Under the pieces are notes generated by a model. It was not told the DNA's origin and searched no databases. It saw only the letters and a program-made list of their open reading frames with translations. From Streptomyces tuirus (GTDB taxonomy: Bacteria > Actinomycetota > Actinomycetes > Streptomycetales > Streptomycetaceae): a stretch of 64,000 bases of DNA. The position numbers and the translations under genes are program-made. Of this stretch, positions 1 to 8,814 are shown one piece after another (position 1 is the first letter of the stretch; each line of letters starts with the position of its first letter). The stretch is taken from contig JAGTPG010000001.1 in the NCBI GenBank assembly GCA_018195615.1, positions 868,001 through 932,000 of the forward strand, in the 5' to 3' direction.

Positions 1-1
1 C

Positions 2-196
2 GTCGTACGCGGCCGGGAACTGACCTCGTGGCCGAGCCTGCGGACCGACATCCGCAACGCGGGCGGCACCTGGGTCGACAAGCAGGTGAAGGTCTGCGAC
101 CACGGCGCGGGCAAGCTGGTCACCAGCCGCAAGCCGGACGATCTGAAGGCGTTCTGCGAGACGTTCCTGGACGTCTTCGCCGAGGAGGCCGCCTGA
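2..196 (+). CDS. DJ-1/PfpI-family protein, C-terminal fragment
   Basis: The last 64 codons of a gene that begins before the window. The fragment has the C-terminal signature of PfpI/DJ-1 type 1 glutamine-amidotransferase-like proteins: a CDHG-like stretch followed by [10 protein letters not shown], then a short terminal helix. Its TGA at 194-196 overlaps the ATG of the catalase gene by one base (TGATG), so the two are probably cotranscribed and translationally coupled. These proteins act as chaperone/deglycase-like stress proteins or intracellular proteases; the catalytic cysteine lies outside the window, so the activity cannot be judged. Pairing with a catalase that carries its own DJ-1-like domain fits an oxidative-stress operon. 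Confidence 0.8.
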   Translation, partial: VVRGRELTSWPSLRTDIRNAGGTWVDKQVKVCDHGAGKLVTSRKPDDLKAFCETFLDVFAEEAA

Positions 197-2298
197 TGGC
201 CTCTCCCGCCGACCGCAAACAGGAGCAGCGCGCCGCGTCCAGGGCGGACGATCCGGCCGGCGGTCCGCTCACCACCGACCAGGGCGTCGAGGTGGACCAC
301 ACCGACGACTCCCTGGCGGTGGGCGAACGCGGTCCGACGCTGATGGAGGACTTCCACTTCCGGGAGAAACTCACCCGCTTCGACCACGAGCGGATCCCGG
401 AGCGGGTGGTGCACGCGCGGGGCGCGGGTGCCTACGGCTGGTTCGAACCGTACGAGTCCTGCGCGGAGTTCACCCGCGCGGCGTTCCTCCAGGACCCGTC
501 CGTGCGCACGCCCGTGTTCGTGCGGTTCTCCACCGTGCAGGGTCCGAAGGGCTCCGCGGACACCGTGCGGGACGTGCGCGGCTTCGCGACCAAGTTCTAC
601 ACGTCGGAGGGGAACTACGACCTGGTCGGGAACAACTTCCCGGTCTTCTTCATCCAGGACGGCATCAAGTTCCCTGACTTCGTGCACGCGGTGAAGCCGG
701 AGCCGCACAACGACATTCCCACCGGCGCGTCCGCGCACGACACCCTGTGGGACTTCGTGTCGCTCCAGCCCGAGACGCTGCACGCGATCATGTGGCTGAT
801 GTCCGACCGGGCGATCCCGCGCAGCTACCGCATGATGCAGGGCTTCGGCGTGCACACCTTCCGGTTCGTGAACGCCGAGGGGCGCGGCACGTTCGTGAAG
901 TTCCACTGGAAGCCGAAGCTCGGTGTGCACTCGCTGGTGTGGGACGAGGCACAGGAGTGCCAGGGCCGCGACCCGGACTTCAACCGGCGTGACCTGTGGG
1001 ACGCGATCGCGGCGGGCGAGTACCCGGAGTGGGAGCTGGGTGTGCAACTCGTGCCGGAGGAGGACGAGTTCGCGTTCGACTTCGATCTGCTCGACCCGAC
1101 GAAGATCATCCCGGAGGAGCAGGTGCCGGTGCGGCCGATCGGCCGGATGGTGCTGGACCGCAACCCGGAGAACTTCTTCGCGGAGACCGAGCAGGTCGCC
1201 TTCCACACCGCCAACGTGGTTCCCGGGATCGACTTCACCAACGACCCGTTGCTCCAGGCGCGGAACTTCTCCTACCTGGACACCCAGCTGATCCGGCTCG
1301 GCGGGCCCAACTTCTCGCAGCTGCCCGTGAACCGGCCGGTCGCGCCGGTGCGCAACAACCAGCGCGACGGCTACCACCAGAGCGCGATCCACTCCGGCAC
1401 GAACTACTTCCCGAACTCGCTCGGCGGGGGCTGCCCGGCCCACGCGGGTGCCGGGGGGAGCGCCTACACCCACCACGCCGAACGGGTCGACGGTCACAAG
1501 ATCCGGCGGCGCAGTCCCAGCTTCCAGGACCACTACAGCCAGACCGCGATGTTCTGGAACAGCATGGCGGACTGGGAGAAGCAGCACATCGTGGAGGCGT
1601 TCCGGTTCGAACTCGGCAAGGTCGGTGCGAGGACCGTGCGGGCCCGTACGGTGGAGCACCTGGCCGAGGTCGACGGGGAGCTGGCCGCGCGGGTCGCGCA
1701 GGGCATCGGGGTGCCGGAGCCGTCCGGGGCGGGCGCCCCGTACAAGCAGGCCTCCCCGGCGCTCAGCCTGGAGTCGCTGCGCGGGGACGGTTCGATCCGG
1801 ACCCGCCAGATCGCGGTGCTCGTCACGGACGGGGTGGACGCCGAGCAGATCACCTCCGTGCGGGAGCGGCTGGCCGCCGAGGGAGCGATCGTCGAGGCGC
1901 TGGCCGCCACCGACGGGACGATCGCCGGGGCCGACGGTGAGACGTACGCCGTCGACCGTGCGCTGCCGACCGTGGCGTCCGTGCTGTACGACGCCGTGCT
2001 GCTGCCCGGCGGGCCGGTAGGTACCCCGCCGACCGCCGCCGACCCGGACGCGGTGCGGTTCGTGCGGGACGCCTACCGGCACGGGAAGCCGGTCGGCGCG
2101 CTCGGCTCGGGGGTGGGCATCCTGTCGGCGCTGGAGCCCGAGGGCCTGAGGCTGTCGACCGAGTTCCACCGTGTGGTCAGCGACCAGGGCGTGGTCACGG
2201 ACACGTCCCCGGGTCCGGCGAGCGAGGAGTTCCTGAACACGTTCGTGGACGCGATCGCTGGACACCGGCATTGGGGGCGGGGGCCGGTGCGGCACTGA
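196..2298 (+). CDS. katE: Large-subunit catalase HPII (KatE type)
   Basis: Decomposes hydrogen peroxide in the cytoplasm. The 700-aa product has the large-subunit architecture: a clade-2 catalase core (about residues 40-530) and a C-terminal class I glutamine-amidotransferase/DJ-1-like domain (about 545-690) without obvious catalytic residues. Visible core motifs are [11 protein letters not shown] (distal His73), [11 protein letters not shown] (distal-side Asn) and the haem-ligand signature NFSYLDTQ (Tyr360). The ATG at 196 overlaps the preceding stop; an open frame extends upstream to a GTG at 28, but that extension lies inside the preceding gene and has no homology-like features. A weak hairpin at 2311-2328 follows the stop. 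Confidence 0.97.
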   Translation: MASPADRKQEQRAASRADDPAGGPLTTDQGVEVDHTDDSLAVGERGPTLMEDFHFREKLTRFDHERIPERVVHARGAGAYGWFEPYESCAEFTRAAFLQDPSVRTPVFVRFSTVQGPKGSADTVRDVRGFATKFYTSEGNYDLVGNNFPVFFIQDGIKFPDFVHAVKPEPHNDIPTGASAHDTLWDFVSLQPETLHAIMWLMSDRAIPRSYRMMQGFGVHTFRFVNAEGRGTFVKFHWKPKLGVHSLVWDEAQECQGRDPDFNRRDLWDAIAAGEYPEWELGVQLVPEEDEFAFDFDLLDPTKIIPEEQVPVRPIGRMVLDRNPENFFAETEQVAFHTANVVPGIDFTNDPLLQARNFSYLDTQLIRLGGPNFSQLPVNRPVAPVRNNQRDGYHQSAIHSGTNYFPNSLGGGCPAHAGAGGSAYTHHAERVDGHKIRRRSPSFQDHYSQTAMFWNSMADWEKQHIVEAFRFELGKVGARTVRARTVEHLAEVDGELAARVAQGIGVPEPSGAGAPYKQASPALSLESLRGDGSIRTRQIAVLVTDGVDAEQITSVRERLAAEGAIVEALAATDGTIAGADGETYAVDRALPTVASVLYDAVLLPGGPVGTPPTAADPDAVRFVRDAYRHGKPVGALGSGVGILSALEPEGLRLSTEFHRVVSDQGVVTDTSPGPASEEFLNTFVDAIAGHRHWGRGPVRH

Positions 2299-2310
2299 GC
2301 GGGGGCCGGG

Positions 2311-2328
2311 CCGAGCCTGGTCGCTCGG
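2311..2328 (+). terminator. Possible terminator after katE
   Basis: Six-base inverted repeat CCGAGC / GCTCGG with a 6-nt loop, 13 bases after the katE stop and 54 bases before the end of the convergent small gene. There is no T-tract, which is common for actinobacterial hairpin terminators. Confidence 0.4.
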
Positions 2329-2381
2329 GTCCGGTCCCGTCCGCCAGGTTCCGGTTTCTGTCCTTCCAGCCTTCCAGGGGC

Positions 2382-2639
2382 TCAGGTGCCGGGGGTCGTG
2401 GGAGTCGTCGACTCCCCGCTTCCCCGCTCCCGGGCCCCTTCGCGTGTGCGGCCCGCGGCCACCGGGCGGCTCGGGTTGCGGCGCAGGTACTCGCCCTCGA
2501 GCTGCGCCATGCGCTCGTTGTGGGCCCGCAGCGCGTCGTTCGAGCCGTAGAGCAGCGTGTCGTGGCGCGTGCGGTGGATGGTCTCCAGCTCCTTCATGAG
2601 CTGCTGGTCGTCCAGCCGGTCAGGGTCCACTCCGGTCAT
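2382..2639 (-). CDS. Small DUF6158-like protein
   Basis: An 85-aa acidic, helical protein that begins MTGVDPDRLDDQQLMKELE and continues with an IHRTRHDTLLYGSNDALRAH stretch. It resembles the uncharacterised DUF6158 family of Streptomyces, whose members are of this size. No membrane segment, signal peptide or enzyme motif is visible. The ATG at 2639 was preferred because family members, as I remember them, begin at this methionine; an in-frame ATG at 2669 would add ten polar residues. Neither start has a strong Shine-Dalgarno sequence. It diverges from the baeRF-like gene at 2735, leaving about 95 bp for two promoters. Function unknown. Confidence 0.75.
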   Translation of the reverse strand: MTGVDPDRLDDQQLMKELETIHRTRHDTLLYGSNDALRAHNERMAQLEGEYLRRNPSRPVAAGRTREGARERGSGESTTPTTPGT

Positions 2640-2734
2640 GGTGTCGCCCCGCTCGTCGTGTTCGTTCATGCGGTCCGGGTACCCGCCCCGGGAGCAACTG
2701 AGCACTACCCCCGAGCGGCATCCGGGAGGGAGCC

Positions 2735-3835
2735 ATGGATCTCGCTTTTCTGCACCCACTCTACGAACACCCGGGGCCCTGGGCTTCCGTGTACGTCGGT
2801 ACCTCCCGGCACACGGAGGACACCCCGCACGAGCGGCAGCTGACGGCCCAGGCGATGGCCAGGGAGCTGGCCGCACAGGGCGCGGACGAGGCGACCTGCC
2901 GGGCCGTGCAGAGCGCGATCGAGGATCTGGCGCACTCCTCCGAACCGCACGGCCGGGCCTTGTTCGCCCGCGCCGGCGAGGTGGTCCTCGACCCGCCGCT
3001 GGCCCGTTCCCCGCAGGGCGGCGACTGGGCCGAATGGGCTCCGCTGCCGCGGGTCACGCCGCTGCTGGAGCTGGCCGGTGAGGACCCGGTGTGCGTGGTG
3101 GCGTACGTCGACCGCAAGGGCGCGGACTTCGAGCTGCGCAGCGGGCTCGGCAGCGGGGACGCCGGGAGCGTCACCGGGCGCCAGTGGCCGGTGCACCGGA
3201 CGAGCTCCGTGGACTGGTCCGAGCGGCATTTCCAGCTGCGGGTGGAGAACACCTGGGAGCACAACGCCGCGGAGATCGCCGACGCGCTCGCCGTGTGCCA
3301 GGAGGAGACCCGGGCCGACCTGCTGATTCTCGTCGGTGACGACCGTGAGCGGCGGTCCGTGCACGAGCGGCTGCCCAAGCGGCTGCACGACCTCGTCGTG
3401 GAGGCGCCGCACGGCAGCGGCAGCCGGCTCCTCGACGAGGACGTGGAGCGGGCCCGCGCCGAGCACGTGGCCCGGCGCGCCGAGGGGGAGCTGGAGCGGT
3501 TCCGGGCCGCCCGCAACCCGGACGGCGAGGGCCGCGCCGGGGCCGTGGAGGGCGTGCCGGCGCTGATCGACGCGGCGCGTGAGCACCGTATCGACGAGCT
3601 GCTGATCAGGCTGGACGGGCCGGACGCGCACCGCGAGGTGTGGATCGGGGAGGACCCGGACCAGGTCGCGGTGCGGCGTACGGATCTGAAGGTCCTGGGC
3701 GAGCAGCACTCGTGGCCCGCCCGGGCGGACGACGCGCTGATCCGCTCCGCGGTGGCTACGGACGCGGGGGCACTGGCCGTTTCCGAGCAGGAGGTGCCGG
3801 TGGGGGGCCTTGGGGCGCTGCTTCGCTGGAAGTGA
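2735..3835 (+). CDS. baeRF2-domain (Rv2629-like) protein
   Basis: A 366-aa soluble protein similar in layout to Mycobacterium Rv2629, a bacterial/archaeal member of the eRF1-domain-2 superfamily (baeRF). These proteins are related to the peptidyl-tRNA hydrolase domains of eRF1 and Vms1 and are proposed to act on stalled ribosomes; activity is unproven in bacteria. The N-terminal PLYEHPGPWASVYVGTSRHT strand-rich start, the central VVAYVDRKGADFEL stretch and the helical ARAEHVARRAEGELERF segment fit the family. The ATG at 2735 follows the purine-rich GGGAGGGAGCC. Convergent with the ABC-F gene, itself a ribosome-associated family, which makes a ribosome-rescue context attractive but unproven. 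Confidence 0.8.
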   Translation: MDLAFLHPLYEHPGPWASVYVGTSRHTEDTPHERQLTAQAMARELAAQGADEATCRAVQSAIEDLAHSSEPHGRALFARAGEVVLDPPLARSPQGGDWAEWAPLPRVTPLLELAGEDPVCVVAYVDRKGADFELRSGLGSGDAGSVTGRQWPVHRTSSVDWSERHFQLRVENTWEHNAAEIADALAVCQEETRADLLILVGDDRERRSVHERLPKRLHDLVVEAPHGSGSRLLDEDVERARAEHVARRAEGELERFRAARNPDGEGRAGAVEGVPALIDAAREHRIDELLIRLDGPDAHREVWIGEDPDQVAVRRTDLKVLGEQHSWPARADDALIRSAVATDAGALAVSEQEVPVGGLGALLRWK

Positions 3836-3872
3836 GCGTCTCCTCGCCGTAGGGGTTGTCGCCCTGTCACGA

Positions 3873-3917
3873 GTGCGGGTGCGTCGTGGCTGGTCGCGCA
3901 GTTCCCCGCGCCCCTGT
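3873..3917. repeat. 45-bp interspersed repeat, copy 1
   Basis: About 40 of 45 bases match the reverse complement of 61771-61815. The most conserved part is TCGCGCAGTTCCCCGCGCC. I remember closely similar GCGCAGTTCCCCGCGCCCC sequences scattered through many Streptomyces intergenic regions. This copy lies between two convergent genes and runs into the hairpin at 3916-3938. Confidence 0.8.
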
Positions 3918-3938
3918 TGAGGGGCGCGGCCCCTCAAC
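3916..3938. terminator. Bidirectional terminator between convergent genes
   Basis: Perfect 10-bp inverted repeat GTTGAGGGGC / GCCCCTCAAC with a 3-nt loop. It overlaps the stop codon of the ABC-F gene and lies 80 bp after the baeRF2 stop, so it could terminate both. Confidence 0.7.
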
Positions 3939-5553
3939 GCGCTCGTTCCACCCTGCGTTCGTCCCAGACCGGGTTCGGGGTTTCCCGGACCCGGCCGTCG
4001 GTGCCGAAGACCAGGTAGCGGTCGAAGGAGCGGGCGAACCAGCGGTCGTGGGTGACCGCGAGGACCGTGCCCTCGAAGGACTCCAGACCTTCCTGGAGGG
4101 CCTCGGCGGATTCCAGGTCCAGGTTGTCCGTCGGCTCGTCCAGCAGCAGGGCCGTCACGCCCTCCAGCTCCAGGAGGAGGATCTGGAAGCGGGCCTGCTG
4201 ACCGCCGGACAGGCGTTCGAACGTCTGCTCGGCCTGGTGCGTCAGCTCGTAGCGGCGCAGCCGTGACATGGCGGCGCCGCGGTCCTGTGCGTGCTCCTTC
4301 CACAGGATGTCGAGGAGCGTGCGGCCCTGGAGCTCCGGGTGGGCGTGCGTCTGCGCGAAGTGGCCTGGCACCACCCGCGCCCCCAGCTTCCAGTTCCCCG
4401 TGTGCGCCACCTCGTCGCCGGCGAGCAGGCGCAGGAAGTGGGACTTGCCGGAGCCGTTGGAGCCGAGGACGGCGACGCGTTCGCCGTAGAAGATCTCCAG
4501 GGAGAACGGCTTCATGAGGCCCGTGAGCTCGAGGTTCTCGCAGGTGACGGCCCGTACTCCGGTGCGGCCGCCCTTGAGCCGCATTCTGATGTCCTGCTCG
4601 CGGGGCGGCTCCGGGGGCGGGCCGGCCTCCTCGAACTTGCGCAGCCTGGTCTGGGCGGCCTGGTAGCGGGACGCCATTCCATCGCTGTTCGTGGCGGCCT
4701 GACGCAGGGTCAGCACCAGTTTCTTCAGCTGGGCGTGCTTCTCGTCCCAGCGCCTGCGCAACTCCTCGAAGCGGGAGAAGCGTTCGCGGCGGGCCTCGTG
4801 GTACGTGGCGAAGCCGCCGCCGTGGATCCAGGCGTCGGCGCCGGCGGGCCCGGGTTCCAGGGAGACGATGCGCTGGGCCGCGCGGGCGAGCAGTTCGCGG
4901 TCGTGGGAGACGAAGAGGACCGTCTTGCGCGTCTCCTTCAGGCGCTCCTCCAGCCACCGCTTGCCGGGCACGTCCAGGTAGTTGTCGGGTTCGTCGAGCA
5001 GCAACACCTCGTCGGTGCCGCGCAGCAGCGCCTCCAGCACCAGTCGTTTCTGCTCGCCGCCGGACAGCGTGCTCACCTGTCGCCACTGCGCCTTCTCGTA
5101 CGGCACGCCGAGCGCTGCCGTGGTGCACATGTCCCACAGTGTCTCGGCCTCGTAGCCGCGGGCCTCGGCCCAGTCGGAGAGGGCCTGGGCGTACGTCAGC
5201 TGGGCGGCCTCGTCGTCGACGGTCATGATGGCGTGCTCGGCGGCGTCCACGGCCTTCGCGGCCTCGCGGATGCGGGGCGGCGCCACCGACGCGAGCAGGT
5301 CCCGTACGGTCGTCTCGTCGCGCACGGACCCGACGAACTGCCGCATCACGCCGAGGCCGCCGCCGACGGTGACGGATCCGCCGTGCGGCTTCAGCTCTCC
5401 CGCGAGCAGGCGGAGCAGGGTGGTCTTGCCCGCGCCGTTGGGTCCCACCAGGGCGACGACGGCCCCTTCCCCCACCCGGAACGACACATCGCCCAGCAGC
5501 GCCCTTCCGTCGGGCAGGTAGTACTCCAGGTGAGCGGCTTCGAGGTGACCCAT
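3934..5553 (-). CDS. ABC-F family ATPase
   Basis: A 539-aa protein with two ABC nucleotide-binding domains and no membrane segments, as in ABC-F proteins that act on ribosomes in translation or antibiotic resistance. Domain 1 (about 5-260) has Walker A GPNGAGKTT, signature LSGGEQKRL and Walker B VLLLDEPDN; domain 2 (about 325-530) has GSNGSGKS, LSGGQQARF and LLLDEPTDNLDLES. The charged linker between them (around 245-320) is the segment that reaches the peptidyl-transferase region in relatives. The ATG at 5553 is 110 bp from the divergent kinase gene. Whether it is a housekeeping factor or protects against an antibiotic cannot be decided from sequence alone. Confidence 0.93.
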   Translation of the reverse strand: MGHLEAAHLEYYLPDGRALLGDVSFRVGEGAVVALVGPNGAGKTTLLRLLAGELKPHGGSVTVGGGLGVMRQFVGSVRDETTVRDLLASVAPPRIREAAKAVDAAEHAIMTVDDEAAQLTYAQALSDWAEARGYEAETLWDMCTTAALGVPYEKAQWRQVSTLSGGEQKRLVLEALLRGTDEVLLLDEPDNYLDVPGKRWLEERLKETRKTVLFVSHDRELLARAAQRIVSLEPGPAGADAWIHGGGFATYHEARRERFSRFEELRRRWDEKHAQLKKLVLTLRQAATNSDGMASRYQAAQTRLRKFEEAGPPPEPPREQDIRMRLKGGRTGVRAVTCENLELTGLMKPFSLEIFYGERVAVLGSNGSGKSHFLRLLAGDEVAHTGNWKLGARVVPGHFAQTHAHPELQGRTLLDILWKEHAQDRGAAMSRLRRYELTHQAEQTFERLSGGQQARFQILLLELEGVTALLLDEPTDNLDLESAEALQEGLESFEGTVLAVTHDRWFARSFDRYLVFGTDGRVRETPNPVWDERRVERAR

Positions 5554-5663
5554 GGGGCACGATTCTGTGGGTGTCGGGGCACCGCGGCAAACGCATTTCC
5601 CGCCGCCCTCGCTGCCGCCCGCCCCGTCGGTGTGCCCACCCCCCTCCGGGTACCCGCACCCCC

Positions 5664-7169
5664 ATGACGAGCCCCGACCTGGACCTCACCACTTCGAAGC
5701 CCGGGCACCACCCCCTGCGCGACCGCGCCGTCGCGATGGACCGCCGCCTCTTCGAGGCCGTGGCCACCCGGCACTGGCCAGGGGCGGATTCCCTTCTGCT
5801 CGGTCTGAGCCGCGGCGCGAACCACGGCACGCTGTGGTTCGCGGCCGCCGCCGCACTGGCCGCGAGCCGCACCCCTCGCGCCCGCCGCGCGGCGACCCGC
5901 GGCCTGGCCTCACTCGGCCTCGCCTCACTCGCCGTCACCTCCCTGGCCAGGCACTCGATCCACCGCCCCCGCCCCTTGCCCCTGCCCCTGCCCCTGACTC
6001 TCCGGCTCCGCAGGCTGCGGCGGCGGCCGGGCGCCGGTTCGTTGCCGTCCGGCCGTGCCGCGTCGGCCGCCGCCTTCGCGGCCGGTGTCGCCCTGGAGTC
6101 GCCGGCTTGGGGTGCGGCCTGCGTCCCGATGGCCGCCTCGGTCGCCGTCTCCCGCGTCCGCGTCGGCGCCCGCTTCCCGAGCGAGGTCCTGGCGGGCGCG
6201 GCCCTGGGCGTGGGCGCCGCGCTCGTCGTACGGGGCCTGGTGCCCACCCGCGGCCAGGTCGCCCCGGCACCCCTCCCCCGCGCCGAGGTCCCGGCGCTGC
6301 CGGACGGCGACGGGCTCGTCCTCGTCGTGAACACCGCCGCGGGAACCGCCGAGCGGGCCGGCGCCCTGCGGGACGCCCTCCCCCGAGCCGAGGTCGTGGA
6401 GTGCGAACCTGCGGATGTGTCCGCCGAGTTGGAGAAGGCGGCCCGCCGTGCCCGGGTCCTCGGGGTGTGCGGCGGCGACGGCACCGTGAACGCCGCCGCC
6501 CGCGTCGCCCTCCACGCCGGCCTGCCCCTCGCCGTGCTGCCCGGCGGCACTCTGAACCACTTCGCCTACGACCTCGGCGTGGAGGGCGCCCGTGATCTCG
6601 CCCGCGCGCTGCGGGACGGCGACGCCGTGCGCGTCGACGTGGGCCGCTACGCCTGCGGCGACCGGCACGGCGTCTTCCTCAACACCTGCAGTGTCGGCGT
6701 CTATCCGGAGCTCGTCCGCGAACGGGAGCACTGGTCGCACCGGATCGGAGGCCAGCCCGCCGCAGTGCTCGCGGCCCTGCGCGTGCTGCGGGCGGGCCGG
6801 CACCCGATGGAGGCCGAGTTCCAGGGCCGTACGCGTCCCCTGTGGCTGCTGTTCGCCGGGAACGGCACCTACCACCGCATGGGGCTGGCCCCCGGGCGCC
6901 GGACGGACCTGGCGGACGGGCAACTCGACGTGCGGGTCGTGCACGGCGGGCGCCGGCCCGCCGCCCGGCTGCTCGCCGCCGCCCTCGCGGGCCCTCTGAC
7001 CCGCTCCCCCGCCCACGCTGCCGTCCAGGTGGGGCGGCTGCGCCTGGACCACGTGGCGCCCGGCACACTCCTCGCCCACGACGGCGAGGTCATCGAGGTG
7101 ACGGGCGCCGTGACCTTGGAGAAGCTGCCCGAGGCGCTGACCGTGTACCGCCCCACGACCGATCCCTGA
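5664..7169 (+). CDS. PAP2-like / diacylglycerol kinase-like fusion protein
   Basis: A 501-aa fusion. Residues about 1-200 form a PAP2-superfamily membrane domain; residues about 210-495 form a lipid kinase domain of the DAGK/YegS family with VLVVNTAAG, the nucleotide-binding GGDGTVN (270-276) and PGGTLNHFA. Related Streptomyces proteins combine both activities in phospholipid turnover. Here the phosphatase motif PSGH reads PSGR (Arg131), and the second catalytic motif, normally like GVHYPSD, reads GARFPSE (Arg170 where His is expected, Glu for Asp). Both histidines needed for the phosphohistidine mechanism are therefore absent, while the kinase motifs are intact. ATG at 5664 chosen; a GTG at 5571 would add residues overlapping the upstream promoter. 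Confidence 0.88.
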   Translation: MTSPDLDLTTSKPGHHPLRDRAVAMDRRLFEAVATRHWPGADSLLLGLSRGANHGTLWFAAAAALAASRTPRARRAATRGLASLGLASLAVTSLARHSIHRPRPLPLPLPLTLRLRRLRRRPGAGSLPSGRAASAAAFAAGVALESPAWGAACVPMAASVAVSRVRVGARFPSEVLAGAALGVGAALVVRGLVPTRGQVAPAPLPRAEVPALPDGDGLVLVVNTAAGTAERAGALRDALPRAEVVECEPADVSAELEKAARRARVLGVCGGDGTVNAAARVALHAGLPLAVLPGGTLNHFAYDLGVEGARDLARALRDGDAVRVDVGRYACGDRHGVFLNTCSVGVYPELVREREHWSHRIGGQPAAVLAALRVLRAGRHPMEAEFQGRTRPLWLLFAGNGTYHRMGLAPGRRTDLADGQLDVRVVHGGRRPAARLLAAALAGPLTRSPAHAAVQVGRLRLDHVAPGTLLAHDGEVIEVTGAVTLEKLPEALTVYRPTTDP

Positions 7170-7269
7170 CATACCGTCAGTCCATATGGCAGAATCCGGG
7201 TCTCATTATTCGGCGGATCTGCGTACCGTGATCACCATGCCGACCCGAACGGAAGGGGTGGGATCCGCC

Positions 7270-8091
7270 ATGCCGGAACCACGGGAGACCGCCGTCTACA
7301 CGCACGGGCACCACGAGTCGGTGCTGCGCTCGCACACCTGGCGGACCGCCGCCAACTCCGCCGCGTACCTGCTGCCTTCGCTCGAGCCCCACATGAGGAT
7401 CCTGGACGTCGGGTGCGGGCCGGGCACGATCACCGCCGACCTCGCCGAGCTGGTGTCGGGCGGGCAGGTCACGGGCGTGGACCGGGCGCCCGGGATCCTG
7501 GACCAGGCGCGTGCCACGGCGGCCGGGCGGGGGCTGGCCAACGTCGACTTCGCGGTCGCCGACGTGCACGCCCTGGACTACCCGGACGACACGTTCTGCG
7601 TGGTGCACGCCCACCAGGTGCTTCAGCACGTGGGCGATCCCGTACGGGCGCTGCGTGAGATGAAGCGGGTCGTGCGGCCCGGCGGCCTCGTCGCCGTGCG
7701 GGACGCGGACTACGCGGCCATGGCCTGGTTCCCGGCGTCGGAGGGGCTCGACCACTGGCTGGACCTCTACCGCCGGGTCGCCCGCGCCAACGGCGGCGAG
7801 CCGGACGCCGGGCGGCGGCTGAAGGCGTGGGCGCTGCGGGCCGGGTTCACCGACGTCACGGCGGGCTCCGGCACCTGGACCTTCGCCACGCGGGAGGAGC
7901 GGGCCTGGTGGAGCGGGCTGTGGGCCGACCGGACGCTGGCCTCGACGTACGCGGACCGGGCCCGGCAGGGCGGGCACGCCGGCCCGGAGGAACTTCAGGC
8001 CGTGGCCCGGGCGTGGCGGGAGTGGGGGCAGCAGGAGGACGGCTGGTTCAGCGTGCTGCACGGAGAAATTCTCTGCCGAAAGGAAGCCTGA
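7270..8091 (+). CDS. SAM-dependent methyltransferase (class I)
   Basis: A 273-aa methyltransferase. Motif I ILDVGCGPGTIT binds S-adenosylmethionine, followed by VTGVDRAPGIL (motif II acidic residue) and VRPGGLVAVRDADY further on. The fold resembles UbiE/COQ5-like enzymes (methyltransf_11 and _25 types); the substrate cannot be inferred. The ATG at 7270 is preferred because AAGGGGTGGGATCCGCC provides a ribosome-binding site; earlier in-frame ATGs at 7186 and 7237 lack one. The gene stands alone between the kinase fusion and a tiny membrane peptide. Confidence 0.9.
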   Translation: MPEPRETAVYTHGHHESVLRSHTWRTAANSAAYLLPSLEPHMRILDVGCGPGTITADLAELVSGGQVTGVDRAPGILDQARATAAGRGLANVDFAVADVHALDYPDDTFCVVHAHQVLQHVGDPVRALREMKRVVRPGGLVAVRDADYAAMAWFPASEGLDHWLDLYRRVARANGGEPDAGRRLKAWALRAGFTDVTAGSGTWTFATREERAWWSGLWADRTLASTYADRARQGGHAGPEELQAVARAWREWGQQEDGWFSVLHGEILCRKEA

Positions 8092-8133
8092 AACACCGAT
8101 TCGGGGACACCCTAAAAGCAGGAGGTTCGAATT

Positions 8134-8304
8134 ATGGTTCCCATCCTGCTGGTACTGCTTCTGGCCTTGATTCTGTTCGGCGCCGGATTCGCAGTAAAGG
8201 TACTCTGGTGGATTGCGTTGGCGGTTCTCGTTCTGTGGCTGCTGGGGTTCTTCGTCCGTGGCACGTCGGCAGCCGGACGGCGGGGCCGGTGGTACAGGTG
8301 GTGA
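8134..8304 (+). CDS. Small hydrophobic membrane peptide (56 aa)
   Basis: ATG at 8134 is preceded by AGGAGG (8120-8125), an excellent ribosome-binding site. The 56-residue product begins MVPILLVLLLALILFGAGF and has a second hydrophobic stretch (WWIALAVLVLWLLGFF), then a basic, Arg/Gly/Trp-rich tail ending RGRWYRW. This is the layout of a widespread Streptomyces family annotated only as hydrophobic protein, with two membrane helices and a cationic C-terminus. Codon usage is less GC-biased than its neighbours (ATT, GTA, TTG). It ends one base before the convergent gvpK stop. Function unknown. Confidence 0.85.
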   Translation: MVPILLVLLLALILFGAGFAVKVLWWIALAVLVLWLLGFFVRGTSAAGRRGRWYRW

Positions 8305-8305
8305 A

Positions 8306-8629
8306 TTAGCCCCCGTCCCGGGGGAGCAGCGGTCCGAGCGGCCCGAGGTCCAGGTTCAGGTCCTCGGGCCGCAGTCCGTAGCGTTCGCGCAGCTCCGTCA
8401 TCCGCTCCTCGAGCAGCATCAGGGTGAGCCCGATCCGCTCCTCCTGCTCCTCGCTCAGGTCGCCCACGTCGAACCGGCGCAGCGCCTGGCGCTCCATGAG
8501 CTGGCGCAGCAGCTCGACCACCGTCAGCACGAGCTTCACCAGGTCACGCTCGACGGTGTCGGGCTCCAGGTCCAGCCGGTCGCGGTGCCGCCGCGCGTTG
8601 TGCCGCGGCTGGTCGTCGGAGGAGGTCAC
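8306..8629 (-). CDS. gvpK: Gas vesicle protein GvpK
   Basis: A 107-aa protein with the GvpK core: LDLEPDTVERDLVKLVLTVV, RQLMERQALRRFDVGDLS and the LMLLEERMTELRERYGL helix. GvpK is an accessory protein needed for gas-vesicle assembly in other organisms. It starts at GTG 8629, overlapping the gvpS stop by 4 nt (GTGA). It is the last gene of the gas-vesicle operon; its TAA lies 1 nt from the convergent hydrophobic-peptide gene, so transcription must end inside or beyond that gene. Confidence 0.95.
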   Translation of the reverse strand: MTSSDDQPRHNARRHRDRLDLEPDTVERDLVKLVLTVVELLRQLMERQALRRFDVGDLSEEQEERIGLTLMLLEERMTELRERYGLRPEDLNLDLGPLGPLLPRDGG

Positions 8630-8814
8630 AGCAGCTCCTCGAACGGCGAGGGCACCTGGGCGTTGACCGAGCTGATGAGCGCGTTGAGGTCGATACGGAC
8701 GAGGTCGACATCGGCGATGCGCAGCGTGACGTCCCCCGTGATCACGACACCGCCGGCCAGCAGCCGGTCGAGCAGGTCCACGAGGGCGACCTCCCGGCGT
8801 TCCACTACGGTCAC
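8626..8814 (-). CDS. gvpS: Gas vesicle protein GvpS (GvpA paralogue)
   Basis: A 62-aa member of the GvpA/J/M/S family. It has the LVDLLDRLLAGGVVITGDVT helix-strand pattern and ADVDLVRIDLNALISSV, matching the shell-protein fold but with no C-terminal extension. Paralogues of GvpA such as GvpJ, GvpM and GvpS are thought to help nucleate or cap the vesicle shell. It overlaps gvpL upstream (4 nt) and gvpK downstream (4 nt), so it is translationally coupled on both sides. Confidence 0.92.
   Translation of the reverse strand: MTVVERREVALVDLLDRLLAGGVVITGDVTLRIADVDLVRIDLNALISSVNAQVPSPFEELL

Noticed and set aside
2705-6550. Very long open frame antisense to the baeRF, ABC-F and kinase genes; similar ones at 38648-42562 and 42692-44800
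   Set aside because: These arise from high third-position GC on the opposite strand; their translations are low-complexity Arg/Pro/Gly sequence without motifs and the true genes are clear.
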